A DNA stretch of 64,000 bases, taken from the NCBI GenBank assembly GCA_029552825.1, contig JAKPDL010000060.1, positions 1-64,000 on the forward strand, in the 5' to 3' direction. Below, piece after piece: positions 45,506 through 54,094 of the stretch (position 1 is the stretch's first letter; every line of letters begins with the position of its first letter). Both the position numbers and the translations under genes were made by a program. This DNA comes from Bacteroidota bacterium (GTDB lineage Bacteria > Bacteroidota > Bacteroidia > Bacteroidales > VadinHA17). The notes under the pieces are model-generated. The model did not search any database. It worked only from the letters and a program-made list of their open reading frames with translations, and was not told where the DNA came from.

Positions 45506-45516
45506 TTACTGTTTTT
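45479..45516 (+). terminator. Intrinsic terminator of the large RNA candidate
   Basis: GGGAACTA (45479-45486) and TAGTTCCC (45497-45504) form a perfect 8-bp stem with an ATCGAAAGAA loop, followed by ATTACTGTTTTTA. Confidence 0.65.
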
Positions 45517-45674
45517 ATACCCACCTTCATTCCAGTCCGGACAGGAAATACCAGAAAAAACAACCATTCCTGACCCCTGACACAAATCCTGGAAAACCAA
45601 TTACAGACCAAAATGTATTTTCCCCCGAAAATGTTACTAATTTAGCCCATACAAAAAAACATTGTTATTTCCTG

Positions 45675-47567
45675 ATGACATCAAAAGGACTTGCTGGTTT
45701 TATCCATGTGCTTGAACGGGAGGGAGAACTTAAAAGGATATCCGTTTTCGTTGACCCTGTTCTTGAAATTGCAGAGTTTGCCGACCGGACAATAAATTCA
45801 GGTGGTCCGGCCCTATTATTTGAAAACAACGGAACATCATTTCCGGTACTCATAAATGCTTTTGGATCAGAAAAAAGGATGAATCTGGCACTTAAAACGG
45901 AAGAGCCGGAAAATATATACAGCGAAATTGATAAAATATCTGATCTTCTTACACCGGGAAGTAGTAACCCATTAAGCAAAATTTCAGATTTTTTTACCCT
46001 CTTTCGCCTGAGAAAATTCATACCTGTAAGAACCTGCCGGAGAGGCCGATGCCAGCAGGTTATTCTAAAAGACCCCGATCTTGATATACTTCCTGTTCTG
46101 AAATGCTGGCCGCACGACGGGGGAAGATTTATTACCCTTCCGATTGTTCATACATACAACCCATTCACCCTTGCACCCAATGCCGGTATGTACCGGATGC
46201 AAATACTTGACAAATGCACAACAGCCATGCACTGGCAGCTTCATAAAACCGGAGCAAACCATTACAGGCTGTGGAAAGAAACAGGGAAAATGATGCCTGT
46301 CTCAGTCGTTCTCGGAGGCGACCCTGTTTATACCTATGCGGCAACAGCACCCCTTCCGGAAAATATCGACGAATATATCCTTGCAGGATTTCTTACACGG
46401 CGTAGAATAAAAATGGTAAAATGTGTTACAAACGACATCTACGTTCCTGAAGATGCCGACATTGTAATTGAAGGTTATGTCGACCCTTCCGAACCCCTGG
46501 TTTCAGAAGGTCCTTTCGGCGACCATACCGGCTTCTACTCTCTGTCCGACATGTATCCAAAGTTTCATGTTACCTGTATCACCCATGCCCGCGATGCCGT
46601 ATATCCCGCTACTGTGGTAGGCATACCACCTAAGGAAGATCTTTTCTTTACCAGAGCTACTGAGAAAATTTTTCTCAAACCACTCCAGATGGTGCTTAAC
46701 AGTGAAATAACCGACCTGCATATGCCCCCTGCAGGAGTGGCACATAACCTGGTGATAGTCAGTATGAAAAAAAATTATCCCGGACAGGGACTTAAGGTAA
46801 TTAATTCGCTTTTAGGAGCAGGACAGATGATGTTCTCAAAATACATCATTGCAGTAAGTGATGGCATTGATATCAGAAATTATAGTGAGGTTCTCGAGGA
46901 GGTAATTAATAATACTGATGTAGAAAAGGATGTAATTTTTTCACGCGGACCGCTCGATGTACTCGACCATTCATGCGACGTCCCTGCATTCGGAGGTAAA
47001 GCAGGTATCGATGCAACAAGGAAATTGCCTTCTGAAACAATTCCCGGTAATAAGAACATAACAGATGAGAATAAAATTACAGATGTTCTTAATGAAATGG
47101 TAAAACATCAGATGATTTCATCATACCATATTTTAAGAAATAGATCATTTTATCCGGTAGCTGTTATTTCAGTAAAAAGGGAAGGAAAGCTCGTAAATAT
47201 TGAAAAAATTGTGCAATTCCTGAATAATACCGGAGCAGGGGATGTTTTAAAAGTTGTACTTGCCGTTGATGAAGAAGTTGACACAGGGGATCTGAATATG
47301 GTAGCATGGCAGTTGCTTGGTAATTCGGATCCTTTGAGGGACCACAGGTATTTTGGGACATCTTCAATACTTTTTGATGGCACGGTGAAAGCTTTCAGAC
47401 AGGGAGGTTTCCCAAGGCCCTGGCCTGATATCGTTTGTTCGGATAAAGGTACTATAACATCGGTCGATGAAAAATGGAGTGTTGCCGGAATGGGTAATTT
47501 AGTGAACTCTCCTTCATTGAAATACTTAAAATTACGGAAGGGAAATTCGGCAACCGTAATGCCGTAA
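45675..47567 (+). CDS. UbiD-family decarboxylase (menaquinone-pathway type)
   Basis: 630 residues from ATG 45675 (MTSKGLAGFIHVLEREGEL), which aligns with the usual UbiD start; a longer frame back to 45477 runs into the RNA terminator and was rejected. UbiD enzymes use prenylated FMN to decarboxylate aromatic acids, here probably in menaquinone synthesis. Seen are VDPVLEIAEFADRTI, PVLKCWPHDGGRFITLP, the conserved SEGPFGDHTGFYSLSDMYP, and a C-terminal PRPWPDIVCSD. Longer than E. coli UbiD (497), matching the ~600-residue Bacteroidota form. The flavin-prenyltransferase partner UbiX is not in the window. Confidence 0.88.
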   Translation: MTSKGLAGFIHVLEREGELKRISVFVDPVLEIAEFADRTINSGGPALLFENNGTSFPVLINAFGSEKRMNLALKTEEPENIYSEIDKISDLLTPGSSNPLSKISDFFTLFRLRKFIPVRTCRRGRCQQVILKDPDLDILPVLKCWPHDGGRFITLPIVHTYNPFTLAPNAGMYRMQILDKCTTAMHWQLHKTGANHYRLWKETGKMMPVSVVLGGDPVYTYAATAPLPENIDEYILAGFLTRRRIKMVKCVTNDIYVPEDADIVIEGYVDPSEPLVSEGPFGDHTGFYSLSDMYPKFHVTCITHARDAVYPATVVGIPPKEDLFFTRATEKIFLKPLQMVLNSEITDLHMPPAGVAHNLVIVSMKKNYPGQGLKVINSLLGAGQMMFSKYIIAVSDGIDIRNYSEVLEEVINNTDVEKDVIFSRGPLDVLDHSCDVPAFGGKAGIDATRKLPSETIPGNKNITDENKITDVLNEMVKHQMISSYHILRNRSFYPVAVISVKREGKLVNIEKIVQFLNNTGAGDVLKVVLAVDEEVDTGDLNMVAWQLLGNSDPLRDHRYFGTSSILFDGTVKAFRQGGFPRPWPDIVCSDKGTITSVDEKWSVAGMGNLVNSPSLKYLKLRKGNSATVMP

Positions 47568-47583
47568 ATTATTGATTTTACCC

Positions 47584-47614
47584 TTTACCTTCTCTTCAAT
47601 TAAATGTATTTTTG
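47584..47614 (+). promoter_or_regulatory. Possible promoter of the PP2C phosphatase gene, near-leaderless
   Basis: TTTA (47584-47587), 19-bp spacer, TATTTTTG (47607-47614). The expected transcription start falls at about the ATG (47622), so the message would have almost no leader. Confidence 0.4.
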
Positions 47615-47621
47615 AATTAGA

Positions 47622-48629
47622 ATGATTCTTACTTTAATATATGATGTTTTTTCAGTTGATTTTCTGAGGGAATTGAACTGTGAGACGTCATTGAATCCCG
47701 GTAAGGTAAATTCACTCAGTAATTTATATTTTATTGTCTTTCTGCTTATTACGATTATTTTAATTGCATCATTGATTTATTTATGGAGGGGATTGATAAG
47801 AAACCGGAAAACTCTCACCAGTACAATTTCAGAGCTCAATGAAACAAAGGAAAACCTGTCAATTCTGGAATATAAATTAAGGAATGTTACTGACAGTCTT
47901 GTTTATGCACGTCATATTCAGAAAGCTCTTCTTCCTTCCGAATCATTTCTTGCAAATCACTTCAATGACTATTTTATATTTTATCAGCCACGCGATGTTG
48001 TTAGCGGTGATTTTTACTGGTTTGGTATTACGGGTGATAGAATTTGTGTGATTTCAGCCGACTGTACCGGTCATGGAGTACCGGGGGCTCTGATGTCAAT
48101 TATAGGACAGAATATTTTGAATCAGGTTATCAGCAATGGCATTTCTGATAATCCTGCAGAAATTCTGGAAAAGCTTGATGCATCAGTCAGAAATTATTTT
48201 TCCAGGGAAGGGGAGTATTACATCAGAGATAGTATGGATATCGGCATCTGTATGATAGATTATAAAAAGAAAGTTATTGAGTTTGCGGGTGTTTTTTCAT
48301 CTATGTATTTCATAAAGGATAACAGACTTAAGGAGATTAAAGGAGACAAACAGATTCTGGGAATGAAGCCTGAGAAGTTCAGATTTACCTCACAGGTTGA
48401 AAACTTTTCAGGTGGTGAAGTTGTCTATCTTTTTACCGACGGATATGCTGACCAGTTTGGAGGTGAGGAGGGCAAGAAATTTATGTACCGCCGTTTCAGG
48501 TATCTTCTTACAACAATAAACATGCTGCCTCTTCACGAACAAAAGACAATTCTGGAGGAAACACTGAATTCATGGAAAGGAAATAATGAACAGGTTGATG
48601 ATATACTTGTTATCGGATTAAGGCTGTAA
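47622..48629 (+). CDS. Membrane-anchored PP2C/SpoIIE-type serine phosphatase
   Basis: 335 residues. One membrane helix at about 32-56 (LYFIVFLLITIILIASLIYL), then a coiled linker (LTSTISELNETKENLSILEY), then an RsbU/SpoIIE domain: YARHIQKALLPSESFL, PRDVVSGDFYWFG (metal Asp), VISADCTGHGVPGALMSIIG (metal Asp and Gly loop), and VVYLFTDGYADQFGG. Family members dephosphorylate anti-sigma antagonists or kinases. The adjacent convergent gene is a kinase/receiver hybrid (10 bases away), so both may belong to signalling circuits, though no direct link is proven. Confidence 0.88.
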   Translation: MILTLIYDVFSVDFLRELNCETSLNPGKVNSLSNLYFIVFLLITIILIASLIYLWRGLIRNRKTLTSTISELNETKENLSILEYKLRNVTDSLVYARHIQKALLPSESFLANHFNDYFIFYQPRDVVSGDFYWFGITGDRICVISADCTGHGVPGALMSIIGQNILNQVISNGISDNPAEILEKLDASVRNYFSREGEYYIRDSMDIGICMIDYKKKVIEFAGVFSSMYFIKDNRLKEIKGDKQILGMKPEKFRFTSQVENFSGGEVVYLFTDGYADQFGGEEGKKFMYRRFRYLLTTINMLPLHEQKTILEETLNSWKGNNEQVDDILVIGLRL

Positions 48630-48639
48630 TTGTCAGGTT

Positions 48640-49995
48640 TTAGAGGTGTTTCTTAATTATATCGATTAGTGAAGAGGGCTGGAAGGGTTTGCTTATATAA
48701 TCATCCATTCCTGCTGCAAGGCACCTTTCTTTGTCACCCAGCATAGCATTTGCCGTTATAGCAATAATTGGTGTATGCCTGCTGGTGCTTGCTTCAAGTG
48801 CCCTTATTTTTTCAGCAGCAATAATTCCACTCATAACTGGCATCTGTATATCCATAAGAATCAGATCATAGGAGGAACTTCCGAACTTTTCGAGAGCCTC
48901 CCTTCCATCAGAAGCAGTATCAATGCTATTTACCAGCGGTTTAAGAGTGAGTAATGTAATTTTCTGGTTTATGGGGTTATCTTCAACAAGGAGAATATTG
49001 GCATCTTTGAGTTCTTTTTTATGTTTTTCCTTAACCCTTAGTGCTTCTATGGCTGGTGAAGCTATTGGTTTTTTCTTCTCTTCAGCAATAGAAACAAACT
49101 TCAGTGTGAAAGTAAATACTGAATAATTCTCGCTCAGTTCCTGGGTATAATTACCTCCTCCTGAACTGATAAGTTTAATCATGTGATTGCTTGTGGCATT
49201 CCGGTCATCTAAAAAAATAATCCTTCTATCAGTTTGTATCCTGAACGATACAATGCATTCACGGTCTTTTTCCTTCTCCTTTTTTATACTGGTGGTTACT
49301 TTTGTAAGAAACTCCCTGCTCTGTTCACTGATAATATTAAAAATATCAAGAAATATTTGTTTTAATATTATAGGATCCCCCGTTACTTCAAAGTTGGCAG
49401 CATCCTTTTTATGTAAAATAAAATCAATATTCTGAGGACTTTTCAAACGAAAAAGGTCAATAGTGTTTTCTATTGCCGCCCCTATGTTGAACCGGATTTG
49501 TTTTCTTTCTTCATAGCTGGCCACTGCACTCTGCACTGTCAGATCGTTCAGAATGTCGGCCATGTTGTTTGTTGATGCTATTAATGTTTCGACAAGATCT
49601 TTTTGTTTTTTGCTGAGTTCAGAACTTGCAAGCATTTCACCAACAACGACCAGGTTGTTAAGTGGTTCCCTGATATGATGTGAAAATCTGCTTATTACAT
49701 CTCCTGTTTTTTCGTTCAATTCAGAAATTTCTTCAATCGTGTTTTCCAGAGCCCTCGTTTGTCTTAAAAATTGCTGTAACAATAATATTTCAAGTGCACA
49801 TACTGCTATAAGTGTTACACCAGCAGCCAGAACCAGCCTTAAGAAAATAAGTATAATTGATGCAGTCAGAAGCAGTAATATTATCGTAAAAAGATTCTTA
49901 ATAATGTATCTTTTTGATTCTGAAAGCATTTTCAATCCCCGACTTATGTGGCCACTTTCGCCTTTCTTCCTGATTTTAAACATAACAGGCCTCAT
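48640..49995 (-). CDS. Hybrid histidine-kinase-like protein with receiver domain and decayed ATPase domain
   Basis: 451 residues. Two membrane helices (about 33-78: NLFTIILLLLTASIILIFLR and the following LVLAAGVTLIAVCALEILLL). The HisKA-like dimerisation helix keeps the H-box FSHHIREPLNNLVVVGEML. The region where HATPase should lie lacks the N, G1 and G2 boxes (ILKQIFLDIFNIISEQ in place of the N-box), so autophosphorylation is doubtful. The C-terminus is an intact receiver: ILLVEDNPINQ, LILMDIQMPVMSG (phospho-Asp), IIAITANAM and DDYISKPF. It may work as a phospho-acceptor or scaffold rather than a kinase. Confidence 0.8.
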   Translation of the reverse strand: MRPVMFKIRKKGESGHISRGLKMLSESKRYIIKNLFTIILLLLTASIILIFLRLVLAAGVTLIAVCALEILLLQQFLRQTRALENTIEEISELNEKTGDVISRFSHHIREPLNNLVVVGEMLASSELSKKQKDLVETLIASTNNMADILNDLTVQSAVASYEERKQIRFNIGAAIENTIDLFRLKSPQNIDFILHKKDAANFEVTGDPIILKQIFLDIFNIISEQSREFLTKVTTSIKKEKEKDRECIVSFRIQTDRRIIFLDDRNATSNHMIKLISSGGGNYTQELSENYSVFTFTLKFVSIAEEKKKPIASPAIEALRVKEKHKKELKDANILLVEDNPINQKITLLTLKPLVNSIDTASDGREALEKFGSSSYDLILMDIQMPVMSGIIAAEKIRALEASTSRHTPIIAITANAMLGDKERCLAAGMDDYISKPFQPSSLIDIIKKHL

Positions 49996-50117
49996 TATCA
50001 GGCGTAAAATTATGATATTTTTATTATCTCAGCTAAAAACGATGAAAAAATAATATATGTTAAAAACATTCTAATTTTGGATTAATTCAAAATTCAAATT
50101 GTTTATAGGAAGTTGAG

Positions 50118-50798
50118 TTGAGGTCAGGAAAAACAATACCGTTAGTTGTTTTCGCGATACTGTTTCCACTGTCGCTGGAAGCTCAGTTTACTGAATCCAG
50201 AATAATACTTCCTTTCAGGTTTAAGGACGGTATATACAAAGATTTTGATCAGGTTCTCAGGAATGAGCCTGTCCCCAAGTCCAGTCTTCTTATTGCAGAA
50301 GATTTTACTGATGCTAAATTTTACAAAAGAATTTTAAAATCAAAACAGATCATATATTCAACTGCTGAAGGAAAGCAAGAGTATATTGATAATAGAAAAG
50401 TATGGGGATTTGCTTCGGATGGGATTTTATATGTACACTGGAAAGGGTATTACAGTCCGCTTTATATGCTGGGTACCATTAGTTGCTTTTTTTTGCATGA
50501 CAGTCAGTTTGAAATTTATGAGAGTATTATTTCAGAAAATTATGGAAATGAAATGGAGTTAACTGCGGGGGATGGGAAGCTGGTGGTAAGATACAGGGAT
50601 TTGAAAAAATATCTTCTTGATTTCAGGACAGGAAAAATCATGAAGCTGAATGTCAGAAATCTCAGCAGGTTATTGAAAAATGAACCGGAAATCTTTTCCG
50701 AATACCGGCAGCTTCCACAGTACAGAAAGAGATCCAGGATCTTTTTATACATCAGAAATTATAATGAAAAAAACCCTTTATCTTTACCTTTGAATTAA
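50118..50798 (+). CDS. Secreted protein of unknown function, first of two tandem paralogues
   Basis: 226 residues. Only a TTG start (50118) gives a normal signal peptide (TIPLVVFAILFPLSLEAQ). Shares with the next gene the N-terminal FRFKDGIYKDFDQVLRNEP, the middle VWGFASDGILYVHWKGYY, and the end YIRNYNEKNPLSLPLN. I do not recognise a family. Probably periplasmic or outer-membrane associated. 60 bases before its paralogue; the pair plus the next exported protein may be one operon. Confidence 0.7.
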   Translation: MRSGKTIPLVVFAILFPLSLEAQFTESRIILPFRFKDGIYKDFDQVLRNEPVPKSSLLIAEDFTDAKFYKRILKSKQIIYSTAEGKQEYIDNRKVWGFASDGILYVHWKGYYSPLYMLGTISCFFLHDSQFEIYESIISENYGNEMELTAGDGKLVVRYRDLKKYLLDFRTGKIMKLNVRNLSRLLKNEPEIFSEYRQLPQYRKRSRIFLYIRNYNEKNPLSLPLN

Positions 50799-50858
50799 AA
50801 TATTTCAATATATACGGTATAATTTTTGATATATGAATGAGGAAAGGAGGGCTGGAAT

Positions 50859-51620
50859 ATGAAGAAAACCAGTAAAATATCATGGAATGCACTGCTCTAT
50901 TTCATTATATCTTATTTAATAATACCAACTGCCGTTGCACAGGAGACTTCAGAAGAGAAAGTTAAATATACTTCTGATTTTCGTTTTAAGGATGGCATTT
51001 ATCTTAATTTTGAACAGGTTAAAGCAAACAGTCCCATTCCGAAAGCAAAGATTCTTACATCAGCCGATTATAACGACAGGGACTTTTTCAATAAGGTTTT
51101 TGCCTCAGAGAAAATTTACTTCTACGATGAGATGGGTGTAAGGCAGGAAGTTAAGAAAGAAGATATATGGGGATTTGCGCGTAACGGTATCCTTTATGTG
51201 ATGGTTCAGGGAAATTTTAACAGAATTACTTTCTTCGGAAATATATGCCACTTTGTGGCAGACGTAACCACTTACGACAACAGATATTACTCACCTTATG
51301 GCTATTACGATCCATATTATTATCCTTACTCATACTACCCGTATTATTATCCATATGGTGGATATCCTTACGGTTATTACCCGCCATATTACTACCGTCC
51401 ATATACAGCGAGCCGTACAGAGTTGAGACAGTATCTGATTGATTTTGAAACTGGTAAGATATATGAGTTTGATGTGGAAAGCGTTAAAGTTCTGATAATG
51501 AGAGATCCAGAACTATATGAAGAATTCGTAAAACTGACAAAGAAGAAACAGAAGGAACTTATGTTTGTTTATATCAGGAAGTTTAACGAGAGAAATCCTT
51601 TATATTTACCTGCAAAATAG
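50859..51620 (+). CDS. Secreted protein of unknown function with a Tyr/Pro/Gly-rich insert, second paralogue
   Basis: 253 residues. Signal peptide about 1-27 (LYFIISYLIIPTAVAQ). Core matches the previous gene: FRFKDGIYLNFEQVKANSP, DIWGFARNGILYVMVQG, LIDFETGKIYEFDVESVKVL, YIRKFNERNPLYLPAK. Between the conserved halves (about residues 140-185) is an insert made almost only of Tyr, Pro, Gly and Ser with PYYYPY-type repeats that the first paralogue lacks. The insert is likely disordered or adhesive. A GGAAAGGAGG stretch lies 20-30 bases before the ATG. Function unknown. Confidence 0.75.
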   Translation: MKKTSKISWNALLYFIISYLIIPTAVAQETSEEKVKYTSDFRFKDGIYLNFEQVKANSPIPKAKILTSADYNDRDFFNKVFASEKIYFYDEMGVRQEVKKEDIWGFARNGILYVMVQGNFNRITFFGNICHFVADVTTYDNRYYSPYGYYDPYYYPYSYYPYYYPYGGYPYGYYPPYYYRPYTASRTELRQYLIDFETGKIYEFDVESVKVLIMRDPELYEEFVKLTKKKQKELMFVYIRKFNERNPLYLPAK

Positions 51621-51629
51621 ATAGATTCC

Positions 51630-52481
51630 ATGAAAAGATTATTGCTTCTTTCAGTTTTTTGCTCCGCGGTTCTACTGTCCAGAGCTCAGGCTCCGTTTCC
51701 AAGCGCTGAAGAGATCAAGCAGTTCATGAATTCCAAAACCTGTGTCGTTCTGGAAGATGATCCCTTTTCGGCATGGAATTCTTTTATTAAAAAGGCTGTT
51801 ACTTCTTTCTGGACAATTACTCCGTATGAATTCATAAATATTGTTGAATTCAACAAAAGGCGCACCGACCCTGCATACTCTTTTATAGTACTTACTCAAA
51901 CTCATTTCGAGAAAGACAAGACAGGCGGATTGTTTAATTTCATCAATCTTATACAGGGGAAAAGGGTGAGGGATCTGAGTGACAATCCCGAGATATGTGC
52001 TGTTCCTCTCTCATTTGCAGATGAAGATGATACAGGCTATGGTTATAAGCTCGGTATTATACTGGCTTTTATTCAGAAACATGCAAAGCTTATTTCGGAG
52101 GATCCATCAATCACCGGAAGAAGATATCTGAGGTATTACAATGTAAATGCCCCTGAAGTTGTCAATAAAACCATTCTGGCAAAGAAAGAGGATCTGGCTC
52201 CAGAAATAAATACAATTGAAGCTGTAAAGGCAATCTACCCCTTCTCGTTTAAGATTGTGGAGGAAGAAGAAATTGTAAAGGCAATAAATGATAAGGCACC
52301 TGCCACTCTGATTCTCCATAAAGTGGGGCCTTCAGACAATCGTACAGGGAGCTTTTGCTTTAAAATACTAATTGGCACCGACGATTCAAATATGTACTAT
52401 TTCGGGCAGCACAGGATAAATAATAGTAACCCCAATGCTTTCCTCGAATCGGATCTGCGTCGTCTTGCCAGGTATAAATGA
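51630..52481 (+). CDS. Exported protein of unknown function
   Basis: 283 residues with a clear signal peptide (KRLLLLSVFCSAVLLSRAQA). Mixed alpha/beta composition without a motif I can assign; contains ITPYEFINIVEFNKRRTDPA and ITGRRYLRYYNVNAPEVVNK. It begins 9 bases after the second tandem paralogue, so it is probably co-transcribed and may act with them at the cell envelope. Confidence 0.65.
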   Translation: MKRLLLLSVFCSAVLLSRAQAPFPSAEEIKQFMNSKTCVVLEDDPFSAWNSFIKKAVTSFWTITPYEFINIVEFNKRRTDPAYSFIVLTQTHFEKDKTGGLFNFINLIQGKRVRDLSDNPEICAVPLSFADEDDTGYGYKLGIILAFIQKHAKLISEDPSITGRRYLRYYNVNAPEVVNKTILAKKEDLAPEINTIEAVKAIYPFSFKIVEEEEIVKAINDKAPATLILHKVGPSDNRTGSFCFKILIGTDDSNMYYFGQHRINNSNPNAFLESDLRRLARYK

Positions 52482-52527
52482 TGCAGCAAAGTAAGATTAT
52501 TTCCGTCTTTAGTTAAAAAGAAAGACC

Positions 52528-52884
52528 ATGAAAGAGATAAGAGTTTTATCGGAAAGCGAGCGCACCTGGGCAATGTTCTGCCACCTGTCGGCATTTGCCT
52601 GTTTTATTTTTCCTTTCGGGAATATTCTGGGTCCGCTTATTTGCTGGCTTTCACGACGTGATGATTCTACATGGGTGAACGAAAACGGAAAGGCTTCACT
52701 GAATTTTCAGCTCTCGTTGTTGCTATACACACTACTGCTGATACCGTTATGTTTTATCCTTGTTGGAATTCCGCTTCTGATTGCCCTCTGGATACTAAAT
52801 ATAGTATGCGTTACTATTGCATCAATCAAGGCATCAAGAGGCGAAGAGTTCAGATATCCGCTGGCAATTCCGTTTATTCAGTAA
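52528..52884 (+). CDS. DUF4870 / Tic20-like small membrane protein
   Basis: 118 residues. Pattern typical of DUF4870: SERTWAMFCHLSAFACFIFP, then GNILGPLICWLSRRDDSTWV, then NENGKASLNFQLSLLLYTLL, and a final YPLAIPFIQ. Three to four membrane helices. Function unknown. Confidence 0.85.
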   Translation: MKEIRVLSESERTWAMFCHLSAFACFIFPFGNILGPLICWLSRRDDSTWVNENGKASLNFQLSLLLYTLLLIPLCFILVGIPLLIALWILNIVCVTIASIKASRGEEFRYPLAIPFIQ

Positions 52885-52980
52885 TAGTAACAGATCATTC
52901 CAGTTGTTATCTTACTGAGAATAGTAAATTTGCCCTGGTTTTTAGTCGCGCAGAGAGCTAATATCTTAATATTTTGTTCA

Positions 52981-53005
52981 TTGTCAATATTTTAGCTATT
53001 GGCAA
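52981..53005. repeat. Short inverted repeat
   Basis: TTGTCAATA and TATTGGCAA (8 of 9 complementary) around 7 bases, followed by GATATTCTTTTCTC. It lies about 100 bases after the DUF4870 gene and 96 before ppk2; a weak terminator or an operator. Confidence 0.4.
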
Positions 53006-53100
53006 GATATTCTTTTCTCATACTGCTAAAAATTTTAATTACCTGAGGTAGTATGTATTAAAAAAATTGTCTAACTTTCTGTTATTAAAACATTAATGCC

Positions 53101-54003
53101 ATGGCTTCAAAAAAGAAAACCAGGGAAGAAAAGGAAAAGAATAAAAAGGATGAAAAGCAGAAAGTTGACAAAATTGAAGTGTTTGATAAGGATGAGCTCT
53201 ATCATGATGAGGAAGTGAAGATAAAGAAAAAGATGAAGAAGAAGGTCTATTTTAAAGAGCTCAGAAAACTTGAAATAGAGCTTATTAAACTTCAGGAGTG
53301 GGTTAAGGCTAAAAAGCTGAAAGTTGTAGTAATATTTGAGGGCAGGGATGCTGCAGGCAAGGGAGGAGTAATAAAAACCATAGCCGGATGTCTAAATCCT
53401 CGCATCTGCAGGGTAGTTGCTCTTGGTGTTCCTACAGAAAAGGAGAAAACACAGTGGTATTTTCAGAGATATGTTGCTCATCTTCCGGCAGGGGGTGAGA
53501 TTGTTCTCTTCGACAGAAGCTGGTATAACAGGGCAGGAGTGGAAAAAGTAATGGGCTTCTGTACAAACGAAGAATATGAGGAATTTCTGAGATCATGCCC
53601 GGAATTTGAAAAAATGCTTATTCGTTCAGGCATAATATTAATAAAATACTGGTTCTCAGTAAGCGACCATGAACAGGAGAAAAGATTTCAGGACAGAATA
53701 AAAGACCCGACAAAACGATGGAAGATAAGTCCAATGGATATTGAATCGCGTGATAAATGGGTGGAATATTCCATGGCAAAAGATAAAATGTTCGCTTATA
53801 CCGATACGAAACAATCTCCATGGTATGTGGTCGAGGGAGATGATAAAAGGAGAGCAAGGCTTAACTGCATTCACCACCTGCTTTCATTAATCCCTTATGA
53901 GGATCTGACACCAAAACCATTCAAACTGCCTCCCTTAAAACACGACGTTGCCTATGTGAGACCACCAAAAACAGAACAGACATACGTGCCTGAGGTATAT
54001 TGA
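53101..54003 (+). CDS. ppk2: Polyphosphate kinase 2 (PPK2)
   Basis: 300 residues. Transfers phosphate between polyphosphate and nucleotides. A charged Lys/Glu N-terminal tail (1-60) precedes the core: Walker A VVIFEGRDAAGKGGVIKTIA near residue 80, the lid Arg in PTEKEKTQWYFQRYVAHLPA, and Walker B EIVLFDRSWYNRAGVEKVMG near 137. The family usually runs ADP or GDP phosphorylation; direction cannot be read here. A single gene, with TAACTTTC (one mismatch from the -7 consensus) about 30 bases upstream. Confidence 0.93.
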   Translation: MASKKKTREEKEKNKKDEKQKVDKIEVFDKDELYHDEEVKIKKKMKKKVYFKELRKLEIELIKLQEWVKAKKLKVVVIFEGRDAAGKGGVIKTIAGCLNPRICRVVALGVPTEKEKTQWYFQRYVAHLPAGGEIVLFDRSWYNRAGVEKVMGFCTNEEYEEFLRSCPEFEKMLIRSGIILIKYWFSVSDHEQEKRFQDRIKDPTKRWKISPMDIESRDKWVEYSMAKDKMFAYTDTKQSPWYVVEGDDKRRARLNCIHHLLSLIPYEDLTPKPFKLPPLKHDVAYVRPPKTEQTYVPEVY

Positions 54004-54094
54004 ATTTTGACATTTAAATTACCGCGTTGTCTTAATATTTACTTTTTACTTTCAAAGTATATGTATACTTTTGCCCGTTACATTATGCATTATC

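Noticed and set aside
45477-45674. Longer N-terminus for the UbiD protein
   Set aside because: The extension begins inside the terminator stem and has no similarity to UbiD; ATG 45675 gives the normal start.
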